This document shows, in pieces, positions 1-8,327 of a stretch of DNA of 64,000 bases. The translations under genes were made by a program, and so were the position numbers. The notes under the pieces were generated by a model. The model was given only the letters and a program-made list of their open reading frames with translations, made no database searches and was not told the DNA's origin. This stretch comes from Desulfomonile tiedjei DSM 6799 (GTDB lineage Bacteria > Desulfobacterota > Desulfomonilia > Desulfomonilales > Desulfomonilaceae). Location of the stretch: contig NC_018025.1 of assembly GCF_000266945.1 (NCBI RefSeq), forward strand, positions 806,001 to 870,000, given 5' to 3'. The stretch's first letter is position 1, and every line of letters starts with the position of its first letter.

Positions 1-860
1 CCTGCTCCCGTGAGCAATACCGGTGCACTGAGAACTCCTTCGGAAATATGCATGATTAACTCCCTGAGAACGCACTGAGCGCAGGTTGTGGAGTGTGCTT
101 TGAAAAAGCAAACCGCAGCGACACCCTTGATTGGACCGCACGGAATGCACGGCCAAAATCGAACATCGAATATTTTCCTTCGTTAGAACAACAAAACCCT
201 CTCGCCCAGTGGGCTTGAGGGTCAATCGACGGTACACCCTCTCTCGCCCGCGCAAGAAACATAGGGCACGCGGAAATTCGGGTATTCTGGCTCCCGTTTC
301 TTCCTACTCTCCGTGCCTTCCCGGAGAAAAAACGCTCCAGTGGCTCATTACGGATTTCGTCTACGGTTACAGCTGCGGGGCAGCGACGGCCTTTCACCGT
401 CTTCCCCGAAGATCCGGTTTAGGACAATCTGTTGTTCAACCAGATCGGAGAATAGACGGACCGACCTCACCATGTCAAGGACTTCTCGGTTTGATAATAT
501 GAACTGCTCCTCATCCCACCAAACCGTAAGTTCGATTAGTTCGTTCTTCTTCTCAGAGAAGATGCAATTTGAGGATCATCGTAACGATTCAGTTACTCGG
601 GGTAGAGAGAATCTTTTCTCGGATCACAGTCCTTCCAACTTTCCAAATCCCCCCAAACCCCCCTTTACTAAGGGGGGAATTTCGGGTTGCTTCTTTACCC
701 CCCTTTTATAAAGGGGGGGGAGGGGGGATTTTCCCCACGTATAACTGAATGGATCCGGATCATCACACATTTTACTTGACACGAAAACGAACAAAGTGCT
801 ACGCCAATACTATAATCTTAGAAAATTGTACCTGATTGCATTGTAATAGGAGGACGGACC
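1..860. other. intergenic region, no supported gene
   Basis: No reading frame here has both a convincing start and a recognisable protein. The stretch contains the C/G-run repeat at 646-756. A TATAAT at 811-816 lies upstream of the barrel-protein gene, but the nearest TTGACA (776-781) is 29 bases away, too far for a normal sigma-70 promoter, so the promoter is uncertain. TAGGAGGA at 847-853 is the ribosome binding site of the next gene. Confidence 0.5.
646..756 (+). repeat. C/G-run palindromic repeat, copy 1
   Basis: Alternating runs of C and G flank the core TTTCGGGTTGCTTCTTTA and end in TATAACTGAATGGATCC. The same sequence occurs in reverse orientation at 61553-61658, so the two copies form an inverted pair near the two ends of the window. 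The C-run and G-run arms can fold into hairpins. Confidence 0.8.
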
Positions 861-2612
861 ATGCGAGGGACGAGATGTCTCCTTCCAGTAGTACTTTTCG
901 TGGGTTGTCTCTGTCTTTTTTCTAATCCCCCGGCAATGGCGTGGGAATTCGAGCTGGCGGGATCTTTTAACTGGACGTACGAGTGGTACAATCAGACCGG
1001 TCACAAAGGCTTTTTCGGGCAGTACAATGTGGATAACGGCGGAGCGACCAGAGCCGCCAATCTCAACTTCTGGAATGGCGGCCAGTTCGATACGAATATA
1101 ACCACCTCGGCCGAGGCGAGGTGGTCTTACTTCAATGTGGGATTTCAACCGGTTATCAAGATCAACCCTGCGATAAAGATAACCGGTTTGTACCGATTAG
1201 GGACGTACGGCGACCCGTTTGCTTCCGATTATCACACTCAGGATGCCCCTGGCACGAAAAACGCTTTCAGTGAAGGACAGTGGACACTCTTCTGGGTGAC
1301 AGCGCAGACACCGATCGGTGTATTCGGCATCGGGAAGAGGCCCTGGACCTTCGGAAATGCATTGCAGTACGATGGAGAGGACGCCGCGAGCACCGAATCC
1401 ATATCGCTTACAGTTCCCTATGGGCCTTTGGATATCGGGATCGCTTTTTATCCGTACCGATTTGCAGGAAGCTCCAGCATTCGGGAGGTCGTTGAAAATC
1501 AGGTGTCCCTTGGAGACAATTTCAACCCATACACTATTGCAGTGTACCCCGGCCAGCCTAACGGCGTAAATCCGTACCGACAATATTTCAGTCGTGCTGA
1601 CGGAAGCGGGAGTTTCTCCAAAGACTTCCTGGCATTTGTGATGTATAGCTGCGGGCCGCTAAGAGCCGGCATTCTCGGTTCTTATGGAGCATATCACATC
1701 GGTCCTGAAGCTCAGTTGATTGACCCTGCGGGGATTCCCGCTCAAACCACCTGGGCGGCTCAGGACACGGAACTCTCTCACGGCACCACCTTTCTCAAGT
1801 ACAACAACGGCCGGTTCTTCTTCAATGCGGAGGCAGCGTGGTTATACTGGACGGATCGCTTTGGATCGGACCCCAACGGAGAGGTTACGCCGCCCCATAC
1901 CCGGTATGCGGAGCAGTGGCGCTATATGGTTGAATTGGGGCTGATGGCGGGACCTGCCAAAGTGAGTCTCCTGCATGCCTGGACTCCAGGTCCGGACAGA
2001 AGAGCTGGCACCATTATCGGCAAACAGCCCGCCCTTTTTGTATGGCATGCCGAGTATGATCGGCAACTGGGAAACTTTGATGTGTTCAGGCCCTACAGTT
2101 ATCTTTTCAGCTACAACTACGGCGGAGGACTGAACGCTTATAACCTTTCCGGAGACGGATACTTGAGAGATGCTTCGGTATTTGCAGCCAGAGCCGACTA
2201 TGCCGTTGCATCCAACCTCAATGTCTTTGGAACCTTTTTCTACGCGAACAGGACGTCCAACGGGTATAGCTGGGGTTCACTGGGCCCCAATGCCGGTGTT
2301 GGTGATTTTGGGAACGTTCCTGACGGGAATGTGAGCTTCAATATTAACCGCTATCCGACTTCTCCCAACATCCCCGATACTGCTCTCGGATATGAGATCA
2401 ATGCAGGATTGGATTGGAAGCTTTTGGAGGGGTGGACCGCAGGAGTCGTCTTGGGCTATTGGCAGCCCGGCAAGTGGTTCAATTACGCATGTGCGGATCG
2501 GTCCGTTCCCGGATGGCAAGCAGGGACCGCAGCCAACAATTTTGGAACCAATCCGAACAGAACGATCGATCCCATCATCGGCGGTGAACTCTCGCTGGTA
2601 TTTGAATTCTAA
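861..2612 (+). CDS. outer-membrane beta-barrel protein, porin-like
   Basis: A 583-residue exported protein. Residues 1-27 form a signal peptide (basic start, hydrophobic core, AMA before the mature WEFEL). The mature part is rich in Gly, Asn, Tyr and Trp with alternating hydrophobic strands, and it ends in SLVFEF, the terminal aromatic residue typical of outer-membrane barrels recognised by BamA. No known porin motif was recognised, so the substrate is unknown. The size suggests a large barrel such as the structural porin-like proteins of anaerobic deltaproteobacteria. TAGGAGGA lies 7 bases before the ATG. The gene is followed after 47 bases by another secreted protein, which may be co-transcribed. 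Confidence 0.75.
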   Translation: MRGTRCLLPVVLFVGCLCLFSNPPAMAWEFELAGSFNWTYEWYNQTGHKGFFGQYNVDNGGATRAANLNFWNGGQFDTNITTSAEARWSYFNVGFQPVIKINPAIKITGLYRLGTYGDPFASDYHTQDAPGTKNAFSEGQWTLFWVTAQTPIGVFGIGKRPWTFGNALQYDGEDAASTESISLTVPYGPLDIGIAFYPYRFAGSSSIREVVENQVSLGDNFNPYTIAVYPGQPNGVNPYRQYFSRADGSGSFSKDFLAFVMYSCGPLRAGILGSYGAYHIGPEAQLIDPAGIPAQTTWAAQDTELSHGTTFLKYNNGRFFFNAEAAWLYWTDRFGSDPNGEVTPPHTRYAEQWRYMVELGLMAGPAKVSLLHAWTPGPDRRAGTIIGKQPALFVWHAEYDRQLGNFDVFRPYSYLFSYNYGGGLNAYNLSGDGYLRDASVFAARADYAVASNLNVFGTFFYANRTSNGYSWGSLGPNAGVGDFGNVPDGNVSFNINRYPTSPNIPDTALGYEINAGLDWKLLEGWTAGVVLGYWQPGKWFNYACADRSVPGWQAGTAANNFGTNPNRTIDPIIGGELSLVFEF

Positions 2613-2659
2613 CGCGGCAGCCGCGCTTCGATTAAGCGACTTCTTTGCGGAGTATTATC

Positions 2660-3115
2660 ATGAAAAAACTGTTGTTCATACTGCTGGTAATGGTCCCCCT
2701 GACGGTCGTAGCCGGTCAGGCGTACGGTAGTCATCTGCTTCAAAGTAGTTCACAGATAGGACATAGCATTACATCTGCAAACTTTTCCCATCGATATAGC
2801 GACGGCTCCGGGATTCTTTCCGGGAACGATGCAAAGGCGTCTGTTCGAGTGGCTCATAATGCTCCCGCAAGACCCTTCCCGGATATAAAAGGTGACGACA
2901 AGCCGGGCGAGGATCTTGATCTCAGAATTGTTGATTGGGACAAAGCGAAAACCGACAAGAAGCCCAAAGTGGCTCCGGCTGGAGAGAACGAGAAAGGAGA
3001 TAACGGAGAGGAAAACGGGAACGGAGAAGAAAACGAAGAAGAAAACGGTCAGGACGAAAAAGATGACGGAGTTGGAGGCTGGGACAGACAGTGGGACTGT
3101 CCAAAGCTCGGCTGA
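2660..3115 (+). CDS. secreted acidic Glu/Asn/Gly-rich protein
   Basis: The ATG at 2660 (MKKLLFILL) is chosen over an upstream TTG because it begins a classic signal peptide (cleavage near AYGS) and GCGGAG lies 7 bases upstream. The mature protein has about 130 residues. Its C-terminal part is a low-complexity acidic tract (repeated GEENGNGEEN-like units) followed by a short DGVGGWDRQWDC end. The function is not recognised; acidic tracts like this often bind cations. The gene probably forms an operon with the barrel protein and is followed by a rho-independent terminator. Confidence 0.6.
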   Translation: MKKLLFILLVMVPLTVVAGQAYGSHLLQSSSQIGHSITSANFSHRYSDGSGILSGNDAKASVRVAHNAPARPFPDIKGDDKPGEDLDLRIVDWDKAKTDKKPKVAPAGENEKGDNGEENGNGEENEEENGQDEKDDGVGGWDRQWDCPKLG

Positions 3116-3140
3116 TACCAGCTCGTCTCGAATCGCTTAA

Positions 3141-3186
3141 GAAATCGGGGGAACACGCGTTGAAAGTGGTCCTCCGATTTTTTTTG
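3141..3186 (+). terminator. rho-independent terminator
   Basis: AAATCGGGGGA and TCCTCCGATTT form a stem with one mismatch and a loop of about 17 bases, running straight into a tract of eight T. It sits 26 bases after the acidic-protein stop codon. Confidence 0.75.
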
Positions 3187-3233
3187 TTTAGAGGGATGTG
3201 TGCATACAAGCCGGCAGAATCTATTTATGCCTC

Positions 3234-3338
3234 ATATCAATGAGCGTTCAAAGAAGTAATCCCGCCATCACCGGGAGCAAATCCGGTCCGGCAAATAACA
3301 GGTTTCTCAATATTCCCTCTATGAAAGCACATTGGTAT
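3234..3338 (-). repeat. palindromic MITE-like element (ATACCAATGTGC family), short copy
   Basis: The ends are inverted repeats related to ATACCAATGTGCTTTCA, with GCACATTGGTAT at the right end. The interior contains TCCGGTCCGGCAAATAACAGGTTTCTC. It matches, in reverse orientation, the longer copies at 20839-21014 and 34818-34973. It is too short to code for a protein and is likely mobilised in trans or is a REP-like element. Confidence 0.75.
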
Positions 3339-3795
3339 CAATCTTGACGCATGCATCCGATGCGCGGTCGCAAAATACGTGTTCGATCGACCGCCAATCT
3401 CTCAAAAAATGGAAGTCGACAACATTATATCTTGACGACTGTGCCACGATTTGGCAGTATGTACTACAATGTCCATCTATTTTTGCTCCCAGTATCCTCC
3501 GCGCACAGCAGTAGCTGCGCGGAGGATACTGTCCCAGTGAGTGAATCCGTAATGAAGATGGCAAACGTGAAAATGCGCTTTCTTCGAACGAGGTGATTGG
3601 CTAACGGGATATGGATCTCCTGCCTCCTCGAAGAATCTTGGCATGTGCGGCAGCTTACAATTGAGTTCCAATTCCTGCACGTGTTGCAATGACACCATTT
3701 TGCCGGTCGCGATGGGTAAGCCTTATGCAATTTTAATTTCCACTGCGATCGGCAATTTTTTCGGGAAACAGTTTGATGAGGGACTACTGAGGCTT
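3339..3795. other. intergenic, no supported gene
   Basis: Short open frames exist on both strands but none has a ribosome binding site or a recognisable product. The main feature is a perfect 15-bp stem hairpin at 3491-3530. Confidence 0.5.
3491..3530. other. perfect 15-bp inverted repeat
   Basis: AGTATCCTCCGCGCA (3491-3505) and its exact complement (3516-3530) flank a 10-base loop. No T tract follows, so this is not a standard terminator. The flanking sequence lacks a recognisable gene. Confidence 0.7.
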
Positions 3796-3892
3796 GATAC
3801 GCATTCGCAATCAAAGAGCGAACATCCGGGAAACCCTTCTTAATAAGAAAGGTTCCTGAGATATTACTCCTTTGAAAGCGACTTGATATGAG
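3796..3892. repeat. palindromic repeat related to the TATAC...GCTTTGA family
   Basis: The left end (TTGATACGCATTCGCAATC) and right end (CTTTGAAAGCGACTTGATAT) are imperfect inverted repeats. The right arm, ATTACTCCTTTGAAAGCGACTTG, closely resembles the arm of the near-perfect palindrome at 17871-17961. It lies directly upstream of the gene at 3934. Confidence 0.55.
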
Positions 3893-3933
3893 TCCCCGAA
3901 AAAAGTCTGATTGCCCGAATCTGGAGACAATAA

Positions 3934-4548
3934 ATGAGGTTGACCAAAGTTGGAATGCCGTTCATTCCGGGAGTAAAAAGTCTGCCCGTGGGCATCACTT
4001 ACGACTACACGCCCGGAGGTCATACTCTGACAATGTGCATGGCCGATCCTACGACAGATGACATTTTGGCCGTTAACAAGCACGAGGCAGTTTTTGGGTT
4101 ACTGTTAAGACAGAGCACCCTGTTTGTATTGTCAAAATTTGGGCATTCACCTTGGAAGCAATCATATTACAATTGGTGGATTAATGCGCCGGTAATGCGG
4201 CCGGACCCATGCACCGATTTGCATAGGCTCGAGATGAATGGCGGTATAGTGGCTACTGTGTGTCTGGTAAATGCAGGGAACGGCCTCCTGGAGGCTGTGC
4301 GAGCAGTGAGACTTTCGCTGGCATTTAGCAGGGAATTTCTCCGAGCAGTGTGTGCTCAAACCAAAATTCCATTCGACCCGTGGCGTCATGCGGAAATTGT
4401 GGAGAACGTCCTAGATGACTTTGCATCCGGAGCTGACGTCATGAAAGATGTTCTATGCATCTGCTCGGAGATTCCCGGCGGATTCGACCGTCTCGAAGAC
4501 AGGACTTCGCGAGGATTTGCAGGATCTGCGTTTGTCGGAACCGCCTGA
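3934..4548 (+). CDS. hypothetical protein, 204 aa
   Basis: No family was recognised. The ATG at 3934 is preceded by GGAGA. The protein is soluble, with no signal peptide or membrane segment, and has mixed composition with several Trp and Cys (PWKQSYYNWW near residue 70, a Cys pair near VLCICSE). The N-terminal 100 residues look like a beta-rich domain and the C-terminal half is more helical. It is monocistronic: repeats lie upstream and a convergent small gene downstream. Balanced composition over 204 codons supports a real gene, but its role cannot be inferred. Confidence 0.5.
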   Translation: MRLTKVGMPFIPGVKSLPVGITYDYTPGGHTLTMCMADPTTDDILAVNKHEAVFGLLLRQSTLFVLSKFGHSPWKQSYYNWWINAPVMRPDPCTDLHRLEMNGGIVATVCLVNAGNGLLEAVRAVRLSLAFSREFLRAVCAQTKIPFDPWRHAEIVENVLDDFASGADVMKDVLCICSEIPGGFDRLEDRTSRGFAGSAFVGTA

Positions 4549-4642
4549 GAAGATAACAGACAATTTTCTGAGAAGGCTTCCTCGGTTCCGCTCCTTTGCT
4601 TCAAATTCTCTGCCGGCGCATAGTTAAGCAATTGTAGTTCGG

Positions 4643-4954
4643 CTACTTCTTTTCGTCAGCCATTTTGGGCTCGGCAAAAGCTGAAAATTCTATGGATGTG
4701 TCTACTCTGATGGTGTCCAGGTAAGCGGAATATTCTTTTGCAGACATCAGTTTTTCAATTTGCTTCTTGTGCATATCTATTTCGGACCTGACGAGTTTGT
4801 ATTCCTCGAACAACACTTCAATCAAGTTTTTCAGTTCGCGTTTTCGCCTTCTCGCCTGTTCTACCGCTTTCAACGCCCGCTCGAGCTCTCCCAAGTGCCG
4901 CCACCTCCACGCAAATGCCGATGCAAAAATTGCACTCACAAGACAGACCGGCAT
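4643..4954 (-). CDS. small membrane-anchored coiled-coil protein
   Basis: The 103-residue protein starts with a hydrophobic N-terminus (about residues 1-17, VCLVSAIFASAFAW), followed by a long charged helix (about 20-75) with heptad-like Leu/Ile spacing, predicted to be a coiled coil. The C-terminus is short and polar. It is probably an inner-membrane protein with a cytoplasmic or periplasmic helix. No family was recognised. It is convergent with the preceding gene. Confidence 0.45.
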   Translation of the reverse strand: MPVCLVSAIFASAFAWRWRHLGELERALKAVEQARRRKRELKNLIEVLFEEYKLVRSEIDMHKKQIEKLMSAKEYSAYLDTIRVDTSIEFSAFAEPKMADEKK

Positions 4955-5092
4955 TTTGAGTACCTGTTCTTATACAGATACTGCATCATACATGAATTGT
5001 CGAGAACAATTCCTATAGATATGCTGAAGAATGAAACGGAAAAGACAAGCAAGAAATCCGGCCGAAACATAACAATTATTTTCACCGACCTC

Positions 5093-5232
5093 TCATAGCG
5101 ATTCGCTTTTCTTTTTGTAATCTGGCAGGCTGGAGGTATCCTTCGCTCCGGACGACGCAAAGCCGTCTAATCACTCCGCTCAGAATACCTCAGCCTTCGC
5201 CATCTTATATGCATAATTGCGAAATAGTATCA
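5093..5232 (+). repeat. 140-bp dispersed repeat, copy 1
   Basis: The sequence from TCATAGCGATTCGCTTTT through GGCAGGCTGGAGGTATCC to GCGAAATAGTATCA recurs almost unchanged in the same orientation at 40304-40445. The ends are imperfect inverted repeats (TCATACCGATTCGC against TGATACTATTTCGC). The core has no coding potential; this is a MITE-like element. Confidence 0.8.
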
Positions 5233-5382
5233 AAAGCATTCCCTTTGCACGTGAACAACTCTTTTGCCAAGCTTAGCCCCGTGCTATAGGTTTTCAAAAT
5301 AGTTCCGAGAGGTTTTGAAATCAGCATGTGTAGCGGTATGAAACGTTTTGGGTTAAACTGACTCTGCCAGAGGACCGGTCTT

Positions 5383-5539
5383 ATACCGATGCGCTATCAA
5401 AGAAGTGACAATGCTGAAGCTGGTGCTTCGGTGGGTCTCCGAAACGAAGTCAGGCTGCGCCGTCCGTAACGGAGGAGATCCTCCAGAGCCAGCAACCGAT
5501 CGGCTTTCCGATATTACTCGTATGAAAGCGCATCGGTAT
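5383..5539 (+). repeat. 157-bp palindromic MITE-like element
   Basis: It is bounded by ATACCGATGCGC and its exact inverse GCGCATCGGTAT. The inner arms also pair partly (TATCAAAGAAGTGA against TTACTCGTATGAAA). The ends resemble those of the other intergenic elements in this window. It separates the coiled-coil gene from the histidine kinase. Confidence 0.7.
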
Positions 5540-5672
5540 TGTGCGAGTTCGCAATTAAAGAAGGAAAAATGGTATCATATCAAGAAATTTTCGACTCAAA
5601 CCGGTTTGTGCCGATTTCAGACAGCCATTTCTTATCCCGTGCCAAATCGGCAGGGTACAAGGAGGTTCAGAG

Positions 5673-6935
5673 ATGACTGACCGCATTGATACATCGGCGT
5701 CGCTCTCCTGCTGCGAGCAACCGGAATTGCAGCCACTCATAAAGCGTCTGGAAGAGACTGACGCTGAAATGCGGAAGTACAAAGAGCTATTTGAAGGCCT
5801 TCTGAGCGCCATTGATTCGTCGGCGGATGCAATCATAATTTACGATCTTGAAGGTAATGTTAAATACGTGAGCGATTCCTTTTCTCGGCTGTTCGGTTGG
5901 ACGAAAGAAGAATTGCTGGGGAAGCGAATACCGTTTGTTCCCGAAGCAGAGCAAAACGTCTCACTGGCTCATATAAATCAACTGATCCAAGACGGCATAT
6001 CCGTGAGCGGGTTCGAGACCAGGAGAAGAACAAAGGACGGACTCACCCTGGATGTGAGTATCAGTTCTTCGCGATATCTCGATCACAAAGGAGAACCGGT
6101 TGGGATTCTCGTCATTCTTCGTGACATTACTGCCTGGAAATCCTTACAACGAGCCAGGCAACGGGCCCTCAACCATCTTTCCCATGAGTTGACCACTCCA
6201 CTTGCCATTATTGACGGTTCCTTGGCCAGGTTGGCAAGGCAAAATCTCACGACCGAAGAACGGCTGACATGCTTTCAGAGAATTAAAAGGAACTTGCAGC
6301 GGTTGAAAGAGGTTCACCTGATGGTGCAACAAATTGTTGCTCCCATTGAATACCAGCCACGTCCATTTCCCGTTATACCGTATATTTTGGATATTCTGGA
6401 TACACTTCGGAAGCGAAGCTCTGGGAGATCGGTAGCTGTATTCCAGACATTGGAGCCTGTGGATGCCGACAAAATAGATCCGGACGTGTTGAAGAAGATT
6501 CTGGATACGCTCGTCAAGAACTCTATCGAAAATACTCCGGATGGCGGCACAGTGACCGTTATCCTGGAGAACAGCCCGTTAGGCCCTGTGTTGCACGTAA
6601 GAGATAGCGGTGTCGGCATTTTCCCGGAGGATCAGCCGTTTATCTTTGAAGCTTTTCATCATACCCAGGACACAGAGCACTACTCCACAAAGAATCCCTT
6701 CGATTTTGATGCAGGTGGCAAAGGACTTGAATTGATGCAATTAAAGATGTTTGCAGACGAAGGGTATATCGATATCACATTCAAGACAGGCAGATGCCGG
6801 CATTTGTTGACTCACAAAGAGCACTGTCCCGGCGACATCTCCTCGTGCCCGCATGTCGAAAATGAACAAGGCTGCAGAGAATCCGGAGGGACCAGCTTTT
6901 CCGTTCTGTTCAGAGGTCCTCATATGCAAAACTGA
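5673..6935 (+). CDS. PAS-domain sensor histidine kinase with Cys-rich insert
   Basis: A cytoplasmic kinase of 420 residues with no membrane segment: a short N-terminal helix, a PAS domain (about 45-160, with DLEGNVKYVSDSFSRLFGW), then a HisKA region with the phospho-accepting His in LNHLSHELTTPLAII (about 168). The ATP-binding domain shows the N box (TLVKNSIENTP), G1 (VRDSGVGI) and G2 (GKGLELMQ). Between G2 and the last strand is an unusual insert (about 370-405) with five Cys and several His (CRHLLTHKEHCPGD then SSCPH), possibly a metal or redox site. AAGGAGG precedes the ATG. No response regulator is adjacent, so its partner is unknown. Downstream it converges with the FAEAGE/Usp-like gene. 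Confidence 0.88.
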   Translation: MTDRIDTSASLSCCEQPELQPLIKRLEETDAEMRKYKELFEGLLSAIDSSADAIIIYDLEGNVKYVSDSFSRLFGWTKEELLGKRIPFVPEAEQNVSLAHINQLIQDGISVSGFETRRRTKDGLTLDVSISSSRYLDHKGEPVGILVILRDITAWKSLQRARQRALNHLSHELTTPLAIIDGSLARLARQNLTTEERLTCFQRIKRNLQRLKEVHLMVQQIVAPIEYQPRPFPVIPYILDILDTLRKRSSGRSVAVFQTLEPVDADKIDPDVLKKILDTLVKNSIENTPDGGTVTVILENSPLGPVLHVRDSGVGIFPEDQPFIFEAFHHTQDTEHYSTKNPFDFDAGGKGLELMQLKMFADEGYIDITFKTGRCRHLLTHKEHCPGDISSCPHVENEQGCRESGGTSFSVLFRGPHMQN

Positions 6936-7024
6936 AGTGTGCCGTTATTCTTTGCACGGCTTTTCTTACGCATCCTCTTTGCTCAAGATGCTCAATCTGA
7001 AAAAACCGGGATTCCCGAAGGCCC

Positions 7025-7705
7025 TTATTGTGCCGGCAAGTTTCTTAAAGATTTACTGCCACTTGTTTGCGAAACCTGGACCAGTGGAATCGAGAATTTC
7101 TCCACGATCATTTCAAGTGTTCGCAAGAGCCCGGGGCGATTGCTCTTCTTCTTTCGTTTATGGCGACAACTATCTATTATTGTAACAATTCCTTTGTGTT
7201 TTTGCACGTATGTCACTAAATCTGTTTGGGAATTTCTGGATAAAACGGAAACCGTGCACGAAATTCCATACTGCTTCGCGCATCGCAAGTTCATGATTTC
7301 ATAAGCATTTATATCGGCAGAGCCGTTGTCATCAATGAGCGCGAGCACTTCCAGGGAAGCTTTCATTCTGAGACACAGATTCACGGCATAATCGAAGGCA
7401 TCGGATCCATTTTCAGGATCGTCCAGAACCAATAATACGGCTTTAGAGGGTGTTGATGCAGGGACAATTTCCAGAGCCGTATCGAATTCACCTGCTTCAG
7501 CGAACGCGGCTGCAGCCCAATGAGTCTCTGCTTGGTCTATGAGATCTTCATTTGGCTTGCATTCCAGAGATTCTTGCTCTGGGGCGCGTGCGCTTTGCGC
7601 GCTATCTTCGTTATCGAAATATTCAAGGGCAGTTTCATGCTCGCCGGCTTCTGCAAAAGTAATGGCATTGAGCATTTTTTCCAGCTTCTTCTTCATTCTC
7701 TTCAT
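7025..7705 (-). CDS. FAEAGE-motif protein with C-terminal Usp-like domain
   Basis: The start is set at 7705 (MKRMKKKLEKM) because GGAGG lies 4 bases upstream; a second Met three codons in is an alternative. The N-terminal third contains two copies of a helical motif, AFAEAGE followed by about six residues and ALE (about residues 16-32 and 75-92). A related motif occurs in the 58-residue protein at 13384. Residues about 100-220 resemble a universal stress protein fold (VLLVLDDPENGSDAFDYAVNL and a final PLVQVSQ strand), though no ATP-binding glycine motif is clear. A sigma-54 promoter (7728-7743) and TGTTGC palindromes lie upstream, shared with the divergent kinase-regulator pair, so it is likely a target of that pair. 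Confidence 0.7.
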   Translation of the reverse strand: MKRMKKKLEKMLNAITFAEAGEHETALEYFDNEDSAQSARAPEQESLECKPNEDLIDQAETHWAAAAFAEAGEFDTALEIVPASTPSKAVLLVLDDPENGSDAFDYAVNLCLRMKASLEVLALIDDNGSADINAYEIMNLRCAKQYGISCTVSVLSRNSQTDLVTYVQKHKGIVTIIDSCRHKRKKKSNRPGLLRTLEMIVEKFSIPLVQVSQTSGSKSLRNLPAQ

Positions 7706-7727
7706 GGGGCCTCCTATGCGGAGCTGT

Positions 7728-7743
7728 AACAATTTTCATGCCA
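7728..7743 (-). promoter_or_regulatory. sigma-54 promoter of the FAEAGE/Usp-like gene
   Basis: On the minus strand the sequence reads TGGCATGAAAATTGTT: GG and GT are separated by 10 bases, matching the -24/-12 pattern except GT for GC. Transcription would begin near 7716, just before the ribosome binding site at 7710-7714. Confidence 0.6.
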
Positions 7744-7896
7744 TTTTGGATTTGTTCAGAACATGGCGGAATACGAAGTTTTCTTTAAATCGTCTCATCA
7801 GGTTGGCTGTGTCGGTTTGCAACAAATATCGGCCATCATTCCGAAAACAAACCAAAAATCGGGCAACTGCTCGGATGTTACATGGATGGGCGTTTC

Positions 7897-7913
7897 TGTT
7901 GCAGTATGCAACG
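7897..7913. promoter_or_regulatory. TGTTGC-N5-GCAACG operator
   Basis: The half-sites TGTTGC and GCAACG are separated by five bases (AGTAT). It lies about 155 bp upstream of the leftward sigma-54 promoter, a typical enhancer distance. Sites of the same design occur at 7965, 8147, 13691 and 13783. Confidence 0.65.
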
Positions 7914-7964
7914 CCTGCTTTCCTTTCCGGTGGCAATCATTCACCTGCATGTTACACAAAAGTC

Positions 7965-7981
7965 TGTTGCATAATGAAACG
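7965..7981. promoter_or_regulatory. degenerate TGTTGC-N5-GAAACG operator
   Basis: TGTTGCATAATGAAACG keeps the left half-site and 5-base spacing but has one mismatch to the GCAACA right half. Its central ATAAT is the same as in the site at 8147, read in inverse arrangement. Confidence 0.5.
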
Positions 7982-8146
7982 CCAGAAGTCTTACGCCAGT
8001 CACCAATAGATCTATTTGACTGGGCGGTCCGGTCAGGCACGCCGGACTCTACCATAAACGGTAGCGGCCGATCGGTGCAGACCGAATTAAGGTGAGAAAA
8101 GCGAATTACCACTGAATAGCAGGACGTCTTGCGCGGAGACAGCTTA

Positions 8147-8163
8147 TGTTTCATAATGCAACA
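8147..8163. promoter_or_regulatory. TGTTTC-N5-GCAACA operator
   Basis: One mismatch in the left half-site and a perfect right half-site. It is centred about 100 bp upstream of the rightward sigma-54 promoter at 8256, suggesting positive autoregulation of the kinase-regulator operon. Confidence 0.55.
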
Positions 8164-8255
8164 CAAGGCTTCTTACTTATGCCATTGAAAAAAAGAGATC
8201 ACATCATTATTGCGTGATTACAATATGTTGACCAGTGATCATTTCGTTCGGCATT

Positions 8256-8271
8256 TGGAACGAAAGTTGCT
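8256..8271 (+). promoter_or_regulatory. sigma-54 promoter of the two-component operon
   Basis: TGGAACGAAAGTTGCT has GG and GC separated by exactly 10 bases and a TTGCT end, close to the -24/-12 consensus. Transcription would start near 8283. This rules out the upstream in-frame start at 8235 and supports the ATG at 8328. Confidence 0.75.
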
Positions 8272-8327
8272 CTGAGGAATTATGGGTAGAATCAAGTCAG
8301 GAACTGCGCCAACATTCGGGAGAATCC

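Noticed and set aside
56-397. Leftward 113-codon frame at the window start
   Set aside because: No start signal and no family features; probably repeat-derived.
3234-3338. CRISPR-like repeat
   Set aside because: Copies of this and related elements are scattered singly, with no regular spacers and no cas genes.
3464-3814. Leftward open frame with several Cys (WCHCNTCRNWNSIVSCRTC)
   Set aside because: It resembles no heme or zinc motif fully, has no ribosome binding site, and runs through the perfect hairpin and into a repeat.
8235-8327. Longer N-terminus for the membrane kinase
   Set aside because: The predicted transcription start (near 8283) is downstream of this start, and the ATG at 8328 has a good ribosome binding site and begins just before the first membrane helix.
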